Positions 8,220-16,074 of a stretch of DNA of 64,000 bases are shown here, one piece after another. Position numbers and translations under genes: made by a program. Below the pieces are notes generated by a model that saw only the letters and a list, made by a program, of their open reading frames with translations, was not told where the DNA came from and made no database searches. Each line of letters opens with the position of its first letter. Within the stretch, counting starts at the first letter, position 1. The DNA lies in contig CANGEU010000004.1 in NCBI GenBank assembly GCA_947452985.1, positions 1 to 64,000 of the forward strand, written 5' to 3'. The DNA is from Micrococcales bacterium (GTDB taxonomy: Bacteria; Actinomycetota; Actinomycetes; Actinomycetales; Microbacteriaceae).

Positions 8220-8794
8220 TTAATGAGCGTTGCTGGGTTGTAATTAAGGATCTTCCAGCCCGTTTCATCGTGGACGATTGTGGTTAGGGAAGCATTTCCG
8301 AAACGTTCGCCCTCCCGAGGAAATTCCCCGTTGCTGACTAGCCCAATCAGTTTTCGAATTAGAGCTCCGTGGCTCACAGCCAAAACGGTTTTTCCGGTGT
8401 AGACGGACAACAATTCATCCAAAAGTAGTTGTACGCGTACTTCAAGTTCTTCAACTGATTCGGCGCCTTCTGCGTTTATCCCAGCTTGAAGGCGTTCTTT
8501 CCAGTCCTCGTAGCTTGAGCCTTCAGCGTCGCCAAAAGAGCGTTCAAGTAGGAGTTCATGCACTGTGATTTCTGCCAGCCCCAAAGCATCAGCGACATAA
8601 CGGGCCGTAACCTTTGCTCGAGACAGCGGTGACGAAATCACGTGATCCCATTGACCTTTTGAAAGTATTTCTGCCGCCATTTGGGCTTGATTGTGGCCGG
8701 TCTCATTCAGAGGGATGTCACTGATTCCCTGAAGTCGCATGTCAATGTTCCAGTCGGTTTGACCGTGTCGAAGTAAACCGATGACTGTTGACAC
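8216..8794 (-). CDS. Histidine phosphatase family protein (phosphoglycerate-mutase-like)
   Basis: 192 residues. The catalytic LLRHGQTDWN motif is at about 7-16, with a second RLQGISDIPLNE block and VSHGALIR near 143 supplying the second active-site His. It belongs to the cofactor-dependent PGM/acid phosphatase superfamily; candidates include broad phosphatases and CobC-like alpha-ribazole phosphatase. The latter would fit beside the B12-dependent MetH, but no other cobalamin genes are here. The GTG start at 8794 has AGGAGG close upstream. tRNA-Leu lies 53 nt upstream on the same strand. Confidence 0.87.
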   Translation of the reverse strand: MSTVIGLLRHGQTDWNIDMRLQGISDIPLNETGHNQAQMAAEILSKGQWDHVISSPLSRAKVTARYVADALGLAEITVHELLLERSFGDAEGSSYEDWKERLQAGINAEGAESVEELEVRVQLLLDELLSVYTGKTVLAVSHGALIRKLIGLVSNGEFPREGERFGNASLTTIVHDETGWKILNYNPATLIN

Positions 8795-8847
8795 TTTGCC
8801 TCCTGAAATAGTTGATGGCTCACCGAATTCGATGAGCCACCAGTGTG

Positions 8848-8930
8848 TGTCCGAAAGGGGACTTGAACCCCTACCCTCTAATGAGGACTAGCACCTCAAG
8901 CTAGCGCGTCTGCCATTCCGCCACCCGGAC
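8848..8930 (-). tRNA. tRNA-Leu (GAG)
   Basis: 83 nt, class II tRNA with a long variable arm. The acceptor GTCCGGG pairs with TTCGGAC (two G-T wobbles), the anticodon stem is CTAGC/GCTAG around loop TTGAGGT (anticodon GAG), and the T arm holds GGTTCAAGTCC. CCA is not encoded. It reads CUC/CUU. A candidate -10, TAAAGT, is at 8942-8947 on the minus strand. Confidence 0.93.
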
Positions 8931-8997
8931 CTAATTACCCAACTTTACCATGCCAAAGAGTTGCGCGAGGGTGCTTCTAAAAAGTGGGCATGCGGAC

Positions 8998-9003
8998 TAT
9001 CTT
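8998..9003 (+). promoter_or_regulatory. Predicted -10 for small gene plus uppP (leaderless)
   Basis: TATCTT is followed by 6 nt (TGGCAT) and the ATG at 9010. This favours 9010 over the upstream in-frame ATG at 8950, which lies only 19 nt from the tRNA gene. Confidence 0.45.
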
Positions 9004-9009
9004 TGGCAT

Positions 9010-9216
9010 ATGGCTAAAGACTCGCGTATCGCTCTGCAACATTTCATTGCTGCACTGGAGAATCACCACTCAGCCCTAGCGCAGCGCAGAGGAGAAGAGG
9101 ACACTTCGGTGAGCCGAGCGTACGAATTACTAGAAACTGCTTTCTTGGACTACGAAGAGTCGATTCAAGATGCCTTTGAGGAACTTTTGCCGTTTGAATT
9201 AGCTGAGGACGAGTAA
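9010..9216 (+). CDS. Small acidic protein of unknown function, upstream of uppP
   Basis: 68 residues, not recognised. It looks all-helical and acidic (many Glu/Asp, C-terminus ELAEDE) with no Cys and no membrane segment. The stop overlaps the uppP start as TAATG, so the two are translationally coupled. Composition and coupling suggest a genuine gene rather than a chance frame. An upstream ATG at 8950 would add 20 residues (including a Cys) but lacks the promoter spacing seen at 9010. Function cannot be assigned. Confidence 0.65.
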   Translation: MAKDSRIALQHFIAALENHHSALAQRRGEEDTSVSRAYELLETAFLDYEESIQDAFEELLPFELAEDE

Positions 9217-10040
9217 TGGATCTGACAATAGCGATTTTGCTGGGTGTAGTTCAGGGTCTAACCGAATTCCTGCCCATCTCTTCTTCGGCGCATGTGCAAC
9301 TTACTGAAAGCCTCCTACATCTGAACTATGACAAAGCGTCTTTGACGGCGTTTATTGCAACCATTCAACTCGGTACTGAGGCCGCAGTGCTGCTGTTTTT
9401 CTGGAAAGACATTTTGCGAATTGTTTCAGCATGGTTCAAGACTGGCTTCAGCAAGAAGCCAACTCAAGACGCCCTAATGGGTTGGTTGGTCATAGTTGGC
9501 TCGGTTCCAGTAGTTGTCGCTGGATTACTGTTCAAGAAATTCATCGAAACCGACCTAAGAAATCTCTGGGTAATTGCTTCCACTCTGATTATCTTTGGAA
9601 TCATTCTCGGTGTAGCCGACTCAATCGGAAAGCGAACGAAACAGATTGCGGAACTTACCCCAGGGCATGGTCTACTTTTCGGTCTTGGTCAAATGCTTGC
9701 GGTCATTCCTGGTGTTTCCAGAAGCGGTGGCACCATCACTGTGGGCTTATTGCTCGGTTATACCCGTGAGGCAGCTGCTCGGTACAGTTTTCTACTCGCC
9801 ATTCCAGCGGTCCTTGCAAGTGGACTGTATGAATTTGCAGGTTCGCTAGGTGACCTAAATCCTTCAGATCTCCTGGCAACGGCGATCGCCACAGTAATTT
9901 CATTTGTGGTTGGGTTGCTGGTCATCAAATTCTTCCTCGGCTACCTGAGCAAGGGTTCATTTGCCCCATTTGTGCTCTGGCGAATTCTCATCGGAGCCGC
10001 AATCTTCACTCTCTTGGGAGCTGGCCTAATTCAGGCTTAA
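9216..10040 (+). CDS. uppP: Undecaprenyl-diphosphatase
   Basis: 274-residue polytopic membrane enzyme (BacA/UppP family) that dephosphorylates undecaprenyl diphosphate so the lipid carrier can be reused in peptidoglycan synthesis. The catalytic motif GLTEFLPISSSAH (about 14-26) with the essential Glu, and the second motif GVSRSGGT (near 167-174), are both intact. About eight hydrophobic segments. Length is standard. It starts at the TAATG overlap with the small gene upstream and overlaps the stop of the convergent PAC2 gene by 4 nt. Confidence 0.95.
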   Translation: MDLTIAILLGVVQGLTEFLPISSSAHVQLTESLLHLNYDKASLTAFIATIQLGTEAAVLLFFWKDILRIVSAWFKTGFSKKPTQDALMGWLVIVGSVPVVVAGLLFKKFIETDLRNLWVIASTLIIFGIILGVADSIGKRTKQIAELTPGHGLLFGLGQMLAVIPGVSRSGGTITVGLLLGYTREAAARYSFLLAIPAVLASGLYEFAGSLGDLNPSDLLATAIATVISFVVGLLVIKFFLGYLSKGSFAPFVLWRILIGAAIFTLLGAGLIQA

Positions 10041-10867
10041 CGCTCGTCGTCGGCGTCGCGCAGAAACTTCTCAACCTCGGCCGCAATGGTTTCACCCGTA
10101 GCACCGTCAATTTCGTCGCGGGTCTTCTCCAGAGCTGCAACGTACTCTGCAAGATCTTCATCGCCTTCGGCGAGTTCATCAACCGCACGTTCCCAGGCAA
10201 ACACATCGTTAGCTAATTCGCCATGATCAAACTCGATGTTCAGTTGGCTTTCGAGATGGCTAATAAGTGCCAAAGTAGCTTTAGGTACTGGGCCATTGTG
10301 AACGTAATGTGGCACCGCAGCCCAAAGGAACAAGGTTGGAAGTCCACGGGCCTCAAATTCTGCAGCAAGGACGCTCAAAATCCCAACTGGGCCTTCGTAC
10401 ATTGACAATTCGCTCGATGTCTCAAGAGATATTGCCTCGTTAGTAGTCGTTCTGGTTATCGAGATCGGCCTGGTATGTGGTGCATCTGCAAGCATTGCTC
10501 CCAAGAAGATGACTGAGTCGATCTCTTCTGAATCCACTGCATCAGCGATTTCCTTGGAAAATTCAATCCAATTTCGCGAAGGTTCAACACCGAGTAGGAC
10601 CCGAAGATCGAAAAGGTCTGGGAGTTCTGGACGGAAAATCGAGGCCGTTGGCCATTTGAATTCCCTCTTGCCGAGAGCGTTCAGAAAAACCTGTGGCCGA
10701 GCGAATTGGAAATCGTAATAAGTTTGCGACACGGTCGAATAGACAGAGTGTCCACTGATGGCTTTGATCAGTAATCGAGCGGCGCCACTGGCAGCTTCTC
10801 CGGCATCGTTCCAACCCTCAAAGGCGACGATGAGGGTACGCCCTGAAAAGAGGCTCGATTCACTCAT
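10037..10867 (-). CDS. PAC2 family protein
   Basis: 276 residues of the PAC2 (proteasome assembly chaperone 2-like) family, with VAFEGWNDAGEAASGA near the N-terminus. Actinobacterial members are widespread and of unknown biochemical role. In many relatives this gene flanks the Pup-proteasome locus, as it flanks pafBC here. A start at 10885 is possible, but the ATG at 10867 has a GGAG Shine-Dalgarno 5 nt upstream and begins the conserved part, so it is preferred. It is divergent from the HAD gene and convergent with uppP. Confidence 0.85.
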   Translation of the reverse strand: MSESSLFSGRTLIVAFEGWNDAGEAASGAARLLIKAISGHSVYSTVSQTYYDFQFARPQVFLNALGKREFKWPTASIFRPELPDLFDLRVLLGVEPSRNWIEFSKEIADAVDSEEIDSVIFLGAMLADAPHTRPISITRTTTNEAISLETSSELSMYEGPVGILSVLAAEFEARGLPTLFLWAAVPHYVHNGPVPKATLALISHLESQLNIEFDHGELANDVFAWERAVDELAEGDEDLAEYVAALEKTRDEIDGATGETIAAEVEKFLRDADDER

Positions 10868-10916
10868 TTGTTCTCCAAAGGTCATAGAACCTTAAATCCT
10901 AAAGCAGTGTGAAAGG

Positions 10917-10922
10917 TAAACT
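10917..10922 (+). promoter_or_regulatory. Predicted -10 of the HAD-trmI unit (leaderless)
   Basis: TAAACT is followed by 6 nt (TCACTC) and the ATG at 10929. The same hexamer serves metH and trpD in this window. Confidence 0.5.
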
Positions 10923-10928
10923 TCACTC

Positions 10929-11588
10929 ATGCTGTTCAATCGTCGTCCAAAAGCCGTCCTGTGGGACATGGATGGCACGCTTATCGACTCAGAACCTCAC
11001 TGGATGAGGTCTGAACGAGAACTTGCCGCCAAGCACGATGCTGAGTGGACCGAGGAAGACGGAAAGTCTTTGGTTGGTCTTAGCCTGGACGCCTCATCGA
11101 AAATTTTCAAGGACAAACTCGGGCTGAAAATTTCATCCGATGAAGTCATTCAAGCTCTAACAAACTCCGTTTCAGAAGGGCTGAGGCAGGAGATTATCTG
11201 GAGACCTGGGGCCAAAGAGCTACTCAAACAGCTCAAGCGCAACGGTGTAAAAACCGCTCTCGTGACCATGTCTTTGCGATCTATGGCACTTCAAGTTGTA
11301 GAGGCGATTGACTTTAAGGCCTTCGACGTGGTGGTGGCAGGCGACGACGTTGTGCACGGCAAGCCCCACGCAGAACCATATCTCAAAGCGGCAACCCTTT
11401 TGGGCGTTGACCCTAAAGATTGCGTTGCTTTTGAAGACTCAATTTCAGGAATTCTGAGCGCCGAAGCCGCTGGAACTAAGGCGGTTGGAATTCCGAACGT
11501 CATGATGATCCCCGCCAGGGAAGATCGAATCCTCTGGGAAACCCTTGAGGGCAAAACACTAAAAGACCTGAGGAATCTCTTCAAATGA
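10929..11588 (+). CDS. HAD-superfamily phosphatase (beta-phosphoglucomutase-like)
   Basis: 219 residues. Motif I DMDGTLIDSEP is at about residues 14-24 (nucleophile and acid/base Asp), motif II is ALVTMS near 114, and motif III/IV is GKPHAEPY...AFEDSISG near 142-175. The cap insertion between motifs I and II is of the small alpha-helical (subclass I) type. Substrate unknown; likely a sugar phosphate or another small phosphate ester. It is coupled to trmI by a 4-nt ATGA overlap. Confidence 0.87.
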   Translation: MLFNRRPKAVLWDMDGTLIDSEPHWMRSERELAAKHDAEWTEEDGKSLVGLSLDASSKIFKDKLGLKISSDEVIQALTNSVSEGLRQEIIWRPGAKELLKQLKRNGVKTALVTMSLRSMALQVVEAIDFKAFDVVVAGDDVVHGKPHAEPYLKAATLLGVDPKDCVAFEDSISGILSAEAAGTKAVGIPNVMMIPAREDRILWETLEGKTLKDLRNLFK

Positions 11589-12577
11589 GCGAAAACTACC
11601 GCGAACAACCAACCGGACCATTTCGTGCGGGAGATAAGGTTCAGCTGACTGGACCGAAAGATCGGGTGTACACCATCACCTTGACCGAGGGTGGGCTATT
11701 TGGCACTCACCGAGGAGACATCAAACACGACGACGTGATTGGGCTTCCAGAAGGATCAGTTATCGTCAATGGTTTTGGGGTTGAGTACTTGGCGCTGCGC
11801 CCACTTTTGACTGACTTTGTGATGTCCATGCCACGAGGTGCAGCGATTATTTATCCGAAAGACTCTGCACAGATCTTGGTTGAAGGTGACATTTTCCCAG
11901 GTGCCAGGGTTATTGAGGCTGGCGTAGGTTCAGGCGCCCTCTCGCTGTACCTCCTTCGCGCAATCGGTCCTAGTGGCAAACTAGACAGCTTTGAACGACG
12001 CCAAGAGTTCGCAGACATAGCTAGAGCAAACGTCATCTCACACACTGGCCGCGATCCTGAAAACTGGTCCATCCATATCGGTGACCTTCAAGAAGAACTC
12101 CCAGGCAAGATTCCTAGCGGTGAAGCCGACCGATGCGTGCTCGACATGCTGGCTCCTTGGGAGTGCATCGAGCAGGTTGCCGAGGCTTTAGTTCCAGGCG
12201 GTCTGGTCCTCGGGTATGTCGCAACTGTGACTCAGCTTTCAAGGTTCACCGAAGCACTTCGTGAATCTGGCCACTTCGCCGAGCCACAAGCCTGGGAGAG
12301 CATGGTTCGCGGATGGCACTTGGAGGGTCTAGCAGTTAGACCGGAGCACCGAATGATTGGTCATACCGGATTTCTGGTCACCGCCCGACGCATCGCCCCA
12401 AATACCGTCTTGCCGAGCTTCAAAGCCAGGGCTGCTAAAAACAATGCCTCCGCTGAGGACATGGCGATTTGGAACCCAGAGGCCTTGGAAACTCGCAAAG
12501 TTAGTGAGAAGAAACTGCGTAAAACAGTTCGCGCGGCTCAATCCTCTGCCCAAGCAAAACTCGAACAACCCGAATAA
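11585..12577 (+). CDS. trmI: tRNA (adenine-58-N1)-methyltransferase
   Basis: 330 residues. An N-terminal small domain (GPFRAGDKVQL...) precedes a Rossmann methyltransferase domain with the SAM motif VIEAGVGSGALSLYLLRAIG (near 112-131). It matches the actinobacterial TrmI that makes m1A58 in the T loop of tRNAs. The C-terminal 50 residues are basic. In many actinobacteria this gene directly precedes ARC, dop, pup, prcBA and pafA. Here the next gene is the FKBP lipoprotein that normally follows that block, 49 nt downstream. Confidence 0.92.
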   Translation: MSENYREQPTGPFRAGDKVQLTGPKDRVYTITLTEGGLFGTHRGDIKHDDVIGLPEGSVIVNGFGVEYLALRPLLTDFVMSMPRGAAIIYPKDSAQILVEGDIFPGARVIEAGVGSGALSLYLLRAIGPSGKLDSFERRQEFADIARANVISHTGRDPENWSIHIGDLQEELPGKIPSGEADRCVLDMLAPWECIEQVAEALVPGGLVLGYVATVTQLSRFTEALRESGHFAEPQAWESMVRGWHLEGLAVRPEHRMIGHTGFLVTARRIAPNTVLPSFKARAAKNNASAEDMAIWNPEALETRKVSEKKLRKTVRAAQSSAQAKLEQPE

Positions 12578-12592
12578 TCAGGCTTTTCCAAC

Positions 12593-12598
12593 TAAAAT
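12593..12598 (+). promoter_or_regulatory. Candidate -10 of the FKBP-pafBC-tat unit
   Basis: TAAAAT lies 28 nt before the TTG start at 12627, so the transcript would have a leader of about 20 nt with a weak purine-rich AAAGAAAG ribosome site. It sits in the 49-nt junction where the Pup-proteasome genes would be expected. Confidence 0.35.
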
Positions 12599-12626
12599 TG
12601 CCTAGACCAATAAAGAAAGTTTCACA

Positions 12627-13574
12627 TTGAAAAAAACACTAGTCGCGGCATTAGCACTGGCCACCGCACTTACCCTTACCGGATGCTCAAGCGCTTCACC
12701 AAGTCAGCAGATGTTCGACACCCTGAAGTCAAGTTGCGGAACTTTCAAGACCGGTAAAGAGGTTTCAAAGGTTAAGGTTTCTACCGACCTGAAAAAGGCC
12801 CCGACAGTTGATTTCATGACTCCGATTGACGCAGCGAAACCTACCCTGCAAACCTCCGTGGTAGTTGAAGGCTCCGGGCCAAAAATTACCGGTGGGCAAT
12901 TTGTAACTTGGGAATATGCCGTATTTAGCGGACTCGACAAGTCTCAGATCACCGCTACCAAATTTGACGGATCTGACTCACCACAGCAGATGATTCCTGC
13001 CTCAGGCGATCTGTGCAAGGCTCTGGCAGGCGTACGAGAGGGCTCCCGTATCGCCCTTCTAGTTCCAAGTGAAGTGGCGGGCACCTCAGCCACTGGTGAA
13101 ATTTCATCTCAGGTTTGGGTCTTCGACATCAAGAAGGTCTACCTGCCTCACGCAGTTGGCGACCTAAAAGCTGCCGAGAACGGAATGCCGGTTGTTAACC
13201 GCGCCACCGACGGACGCCCAGCCGTAACCATCCCCAAGGGTGAGGCGGCTACTAAATTCAAGCGTTCGGTGGTTATCGAAGGTAAAGGCGACGTAGTCAA
13301 GAACGGTCAGCAAATCCTTGTTCACTACTCTGGCTACCTTTGGAACGGAACCGTATTCGATTCAAGTTGGGAAGCCGGCCAGCCACAGACATTCACCGTG
13401 GACAACCAGCACCTTATCCCAGGCTTCGTAAAGGCGTTAACGGGAGTCAAGGTTGGCTCGCAAGTTGTAGCGGTAATTCCACCTGCCCTGGGCTATGGTG
13501 CGGCTGGAAACGGCTCAATCCCTGGTAATTCAACTCTCGTCTTCGTTGTAGACGTCCTAGGCATTATCAAGTAA
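12627..13574 (+). CDS. FKBP-type peptidyl-prolyl isomerase, lipoprotein
   Basis: 315 residues. The N-terminus is a lipoprotein signal peptide with lipobox LTGC (Cys20), so the protein should be membrane-anchored on the outer face, where it would help fold exported proteins. Two FKBP-like halves are visible: a diverged one (about 65-175) and a C-terminal one (about 215-315) with the classic VHYSGYLWNGTVFDSSW and VIPPALGYGAAG blocks. Start is TTG. It stands in the position it occupies downstream of the pupylation genes in relatives, and leads a unit with pafB, pafC, tatA, tatC and helY. Confidence 0.9.
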   Translation: MKKTLVAALALATALTLTGCSSASPSQQMFDTLKSSCGTFKTGKEVSKVKVSTDLKKAPTVDFMTPIDAAKPTLQTSVVVEGSGPKITGGQFVTWEYAVFSGLDKSQITATKFDGSDSPQQMIPASGDLCKALAGVREGSRIALLVPSEVAGTSATGEISSQVWVFDIKKVYLPHAVGDLKAAENGMPVVNRATDGRPAVTIPKGEAATKFKRSVVIEGKGDVVKNGQQILVHYSGYLWNGTVFDSSWEAGQPQTFTVDNQHLIPGFVKALTGVKVGSQVVAVIPPALGYGAAGNGSIPGNSTLVFVVDVLGIIK

Positions 13575-13578
13575 TTTC

Positions 13579-14574
13579 ATGACCGCTCAGACTGGTTGGA
13601 AGCAAGAACCCGACGATCAGTCTGAGCGCCTTTACAGCCTCACACTGGCCTTGGTTCAGACCGAGGTTGGCTTAACCAAAGACGAAATCTTTATGTCGAT
13701 TCGGGGATACCGACTCGATTTAGAGCGAGCTGGTGGATTCCACGGCGACTTAGTTGCGCTGAACAAAAAGTTCGATCGTGACAAAGAGAAACTGAGAGAA
13801 CTTGGCGTTCAAATAGTGCCAGCTGCCAACTCTTCGGAAGGCGATTCTGATTATCGCTACCGAATTTCTCGCGAAATCTTTGAATGGCCAACGGGGACTA
13901 CAATCACCTCGAAGCAACTTCAACTACTTGAACTGGCTGCAAGCCTCTGGGACCGGGCTGCCCTATCGCCAGAAGCGACGAACGCGATCACTCGACTGCG
14001 TGCAATTGCCGACCTTGGTAATGCATCCATTTCTCGGGGAATCGCTCCAAGAATCAACACGATTGAGCCCTCGTTCAGTCCCTTGAAAAAGGCGATAGAA
14101 GAGCGAGTGCAGGTATCTTTCACATATCGTCGCGCCGACGGGGTAGAAGCTATAAGAACTGTCGAACCTTGGCAACTTGCACACGTCAATGGGCTCTGGA
14201 TGCTTTTAGGTTTAGATTTGGAACGCGGTGAACCGAGGAATTTCCTACTGAAGCGCATTCACTCGAAGGTTTCGAGGAGTAAACAAGCCATTATCGAGCC
14301 AACGCCAGAGCAAATAGCTTCCGCAAAAGCAGCACTCGCCGAGGTCTTTCAAACCAATGTTGCTCGTATTCGGGTACGTCCTGGAACAACTGCGTCCATG
14401 CATTTTGAAACTCACAACATGCCGCAGGGCGAGATTGAATTGCATTACTACGACCTAGCCCTACTCGCCGAAGAGTTACTCGAGTTTGGGCAATCTGTAA
14501 AAGTTCTCGCGCCACCAGAACTGACGAAAATGCTTCGCGAAACACTCGAACAGGTGGTCGCGAACCATGCCTAA
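13579..14574 (+). CDS. pafB: WYL-domain regulator PafB
   Basis: 331 residues: an N-terminal winged-helix region (about 15-95), then a WYL domain with the FTYRRADG...VEPWQL segment (near 175-200) and a WCX-like C-terminal extension. In Mycobacterium PafB and PafC form a transcriptional activator of the LexA/RecA-independent DNA damage response. The operon there also includes pafA, which is not here. It begins 4 nt after the FKBP gene and overlaps pafC by 8 nt, as expected for a heterodimer. The sensing WYL domain looks intact. Confidence 0.9.
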   Translation: MTAQTGWKQEPDDQSERLYSLTLALVQTEVGLTKDEIFMSIRGYRLDLERAGGFHGDLVALNKKFDRDKEKLRELGVQIVPAANSSEGDSDYRYRISREIFEWPTGTTITSKQLQLLELAASLWDRAALSPEATNAITRLRAIADLGNASISRGIAPRINTIEPSFSPLKKAIEERVQVSFTYRRADGVEAIRTVEPWQLAHVNGLWMLLGLDLERGEPRNFLLKRIHSKVSRSKQAIIEPTPEQIASAKAALAEVFQTNVARIRVRPGTTASMHFETHNMPQGEIELHYYDLALLAEELLEFGQSVKVLAPPELTKMLRETLEQVVANHA

Positions 14575-15565
14575 ACTAAAGTTTTCACTCCCAGGCGATG
14601 AACGCTACAACACTTTGATGTCGATTGTGGCGCTTCTCCAGCGTGAAGGTGAAATGCACATCGACGAACTGGCCGATCACTTCGAAGTGTCACGAGATTC
14701 AATGCGCGGCATGTTGGCGACCTTGAACACAACATCATTCATGCCGCGAAATGCGGAAGAACAATTGCCTTTCTTTATCGACCTTGAGCGAGTCGATGAC
14801 GAAGATGGCGTGGTTTGTTTGGAGCTCGATAACGGCCCGCAGGGAGTTCCCAACATCACCTCCACGCAGTCGGTAGCATTACTCTCTGGGCTTCGTTACC
14901 TGAAGTCGATGCCGGATTTTGAAGACTCCGACGATGTTGACCATCTAATTTCGCTACTTAGTGGCTATCAACCCACGGTTTCCGGTATCGAGATTGAACA
15001 AACAAAGTTTGATTCTGATTTGAGCGTCTTGAAGAAAGCAATCCTCACCGACAAACGCATTGAGTGTCTTTATGTCAACAGCAAGGGGGAGCAGTCGCAG
15101 CGAGAAATCGACCCTCTGCTCCTGGTCTCCTCGGAGGATCACTGGTATCTACGTGGTTACTGCCTAAAGAACAAAGAAGTTCGTACCTTCCGATTAGACC
15201 ACATGGTCGATGCCTCAATCTTGGAAATCCCTAGGGGCGAAGAGGCTCTAAACGCGGCAAAATTACTCGACGAAACTGCACCAATCTACAGCCCAAGTTC
15301 CAGTGACTTCGAAGTAGAACTTGAATTAGCTCCAGAGGCATACCAATTGGCGGGTCTGGTCGGCGCTGTTCGGGAGCCGGCCAAAGCGGGCGAAGAGCTT
15401 ATTAGGGTCAGCATCAAACTGGGCTATCTGCCCGACCTAGGACCATTAGTCTGCCGTTACGGAACCCATGCCAAAGTGATTGGCCCTGAGGCTGCACGGG
15501 AAGTCGTTCGTAAGTTTGCACTGCAAGCTCTTAATGAAGATTCAAATTGGGGTGACCTAGATTGA
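14567..15565 (+). CDS. pafC: WYL-domain regulator PafC
   Basis: 332 residues with the same layout as PafB: a helix-turn-helix region near 20-60 (HIDELADHFEVSRDSMRGML), a WYL domain around 170-230 (CLYVNSKGEQSQREIDP then YLRGYCL) and a C-terminal extension. It should pair with PafB as the DNA-damage activator PafBC. It overlaps pafB by 8 nt. The gene downstream starts at a TTG overlapping this stop codon (TTGA). Confidence 0.9.
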   Translation: MPKLKFSLPGDERYNTLMSIVALLQREGEMHIDELADHFEVSRDSMRGMLATLNTTSFMPRNAEEQLPFFIDLERVDDEDGVVCLELDNGPQGVPNITSTQSVALLSGLRYLKSMPDFEDSDDVDHLISLLSGYQPTVSGIEIEQTKFDSDLSVLKKAILTDKRIECLYVNSKGEQSQREIDPLLLVSSEDHWYLRGYCLKNKEVRTFRLDHMVDASILEIPRGEEALNAAKLLDETAPIYSPSSSDFEVELELAPEAYQLAGLVGAVREPAKAGEELIRVSIKLGYLPDLGPLVCRYGTHAKVIGPEAAREVVRKFALQALNEDSNWGDLD

Positions 15566-15870
15566 ATTCGAATCTTGCCTGGCTACTCCCACTAATCTCT
15601 TTGGCCATTTTCATCATTGTTCTAGCCCGACTAGGAAAAACTGCGTCACAGTTTCAGCGCCAGGCCAAACGACTAGAGAAGCAAATGGTAGCGTTTCAGG
15701 CCACCGATCACTCAGAGTCGGAAAAGCCTGTAAAGCGCAGGCCAAGCAGCCCAGAAGAAGCTCGTTCAAAACGTCGCGCTTATCTGAAGCAACGAACCAA
15801 AAACAAGGCCGTTAGACAGCGTAGGCTAGTAAAGAGACTTCGTAATTTGACGTCACAAGAAAGCGAGTAA
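15562..15870 (+). CDS. Small membrane-anchored basic protein, unknown
   Basis: 102 residues, not recognised. One hydrophobic segment (about 6-22) at the N-terminus is followed by a very basic, probably coiled or disordered cytoplasmic tail with many Lys/Arg and an RRPSSPEEARSKRR stretch. It is coupled to pafC by a TTGA overlap and lies 3 nt before tatA. Position suggests a membrane partner of the Tat or RNA-helicase unit, but nothing in the sequence proves it. Confidence 0.7.
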   Translation: MNSNLAWLLPLISLAIFIIVLARLGKTASQFQRQAKRLEKQMVAFQATDHSESEKPVKRRPSSPEEARSKRRAYLKQRTKNKAVRQRRLVKRLRNLTSQESE

Positions 15871-15873
15871 CCA

Positions 15874-16074
15874 ATGGCATTTCTAGAGAAACCAGCTGTC
15901 TGGATTGTTCTATTGCTAGCCCTACTAATTTGGGGTGGACCAAAGCTTCCTGGATTAGCAAAGAGCCTTGGCGAATCTATGAGGATTTTCCGAAAGGAAA
16001 TGAAGACCATGGGCGACGAAAAGGCGTCGGAGAAGAAAGATAAGGCCGAGGAAGACAAAACTTCCGATAAGTAA
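15874..16074 (+). CDS. tatA: Sec-independent protein translocase TatA
   Basis: 66 residues: a short N-terminal membrane helix (about 8-20), the hinge WGGPKLPGLAKSLG, an amphipathic helix and a charged Lys/Glu-rich tail. The hinge has Trp-Gly-Gly-Pro where many TatA proteins have Phe-Gly. It is coupled to tatC (stop and start share one base). Forms the translocation pore that exports folded proteins carrying twin-arginine signals. No separate TatB is adjacent. Confidence 0.92.
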   Translation: MAFLEKPAVWIVLLLALLIWGGPKLPGLAKSLGESMRIFRKEMKTMGDEKASEKKDKAEEDKTSDK

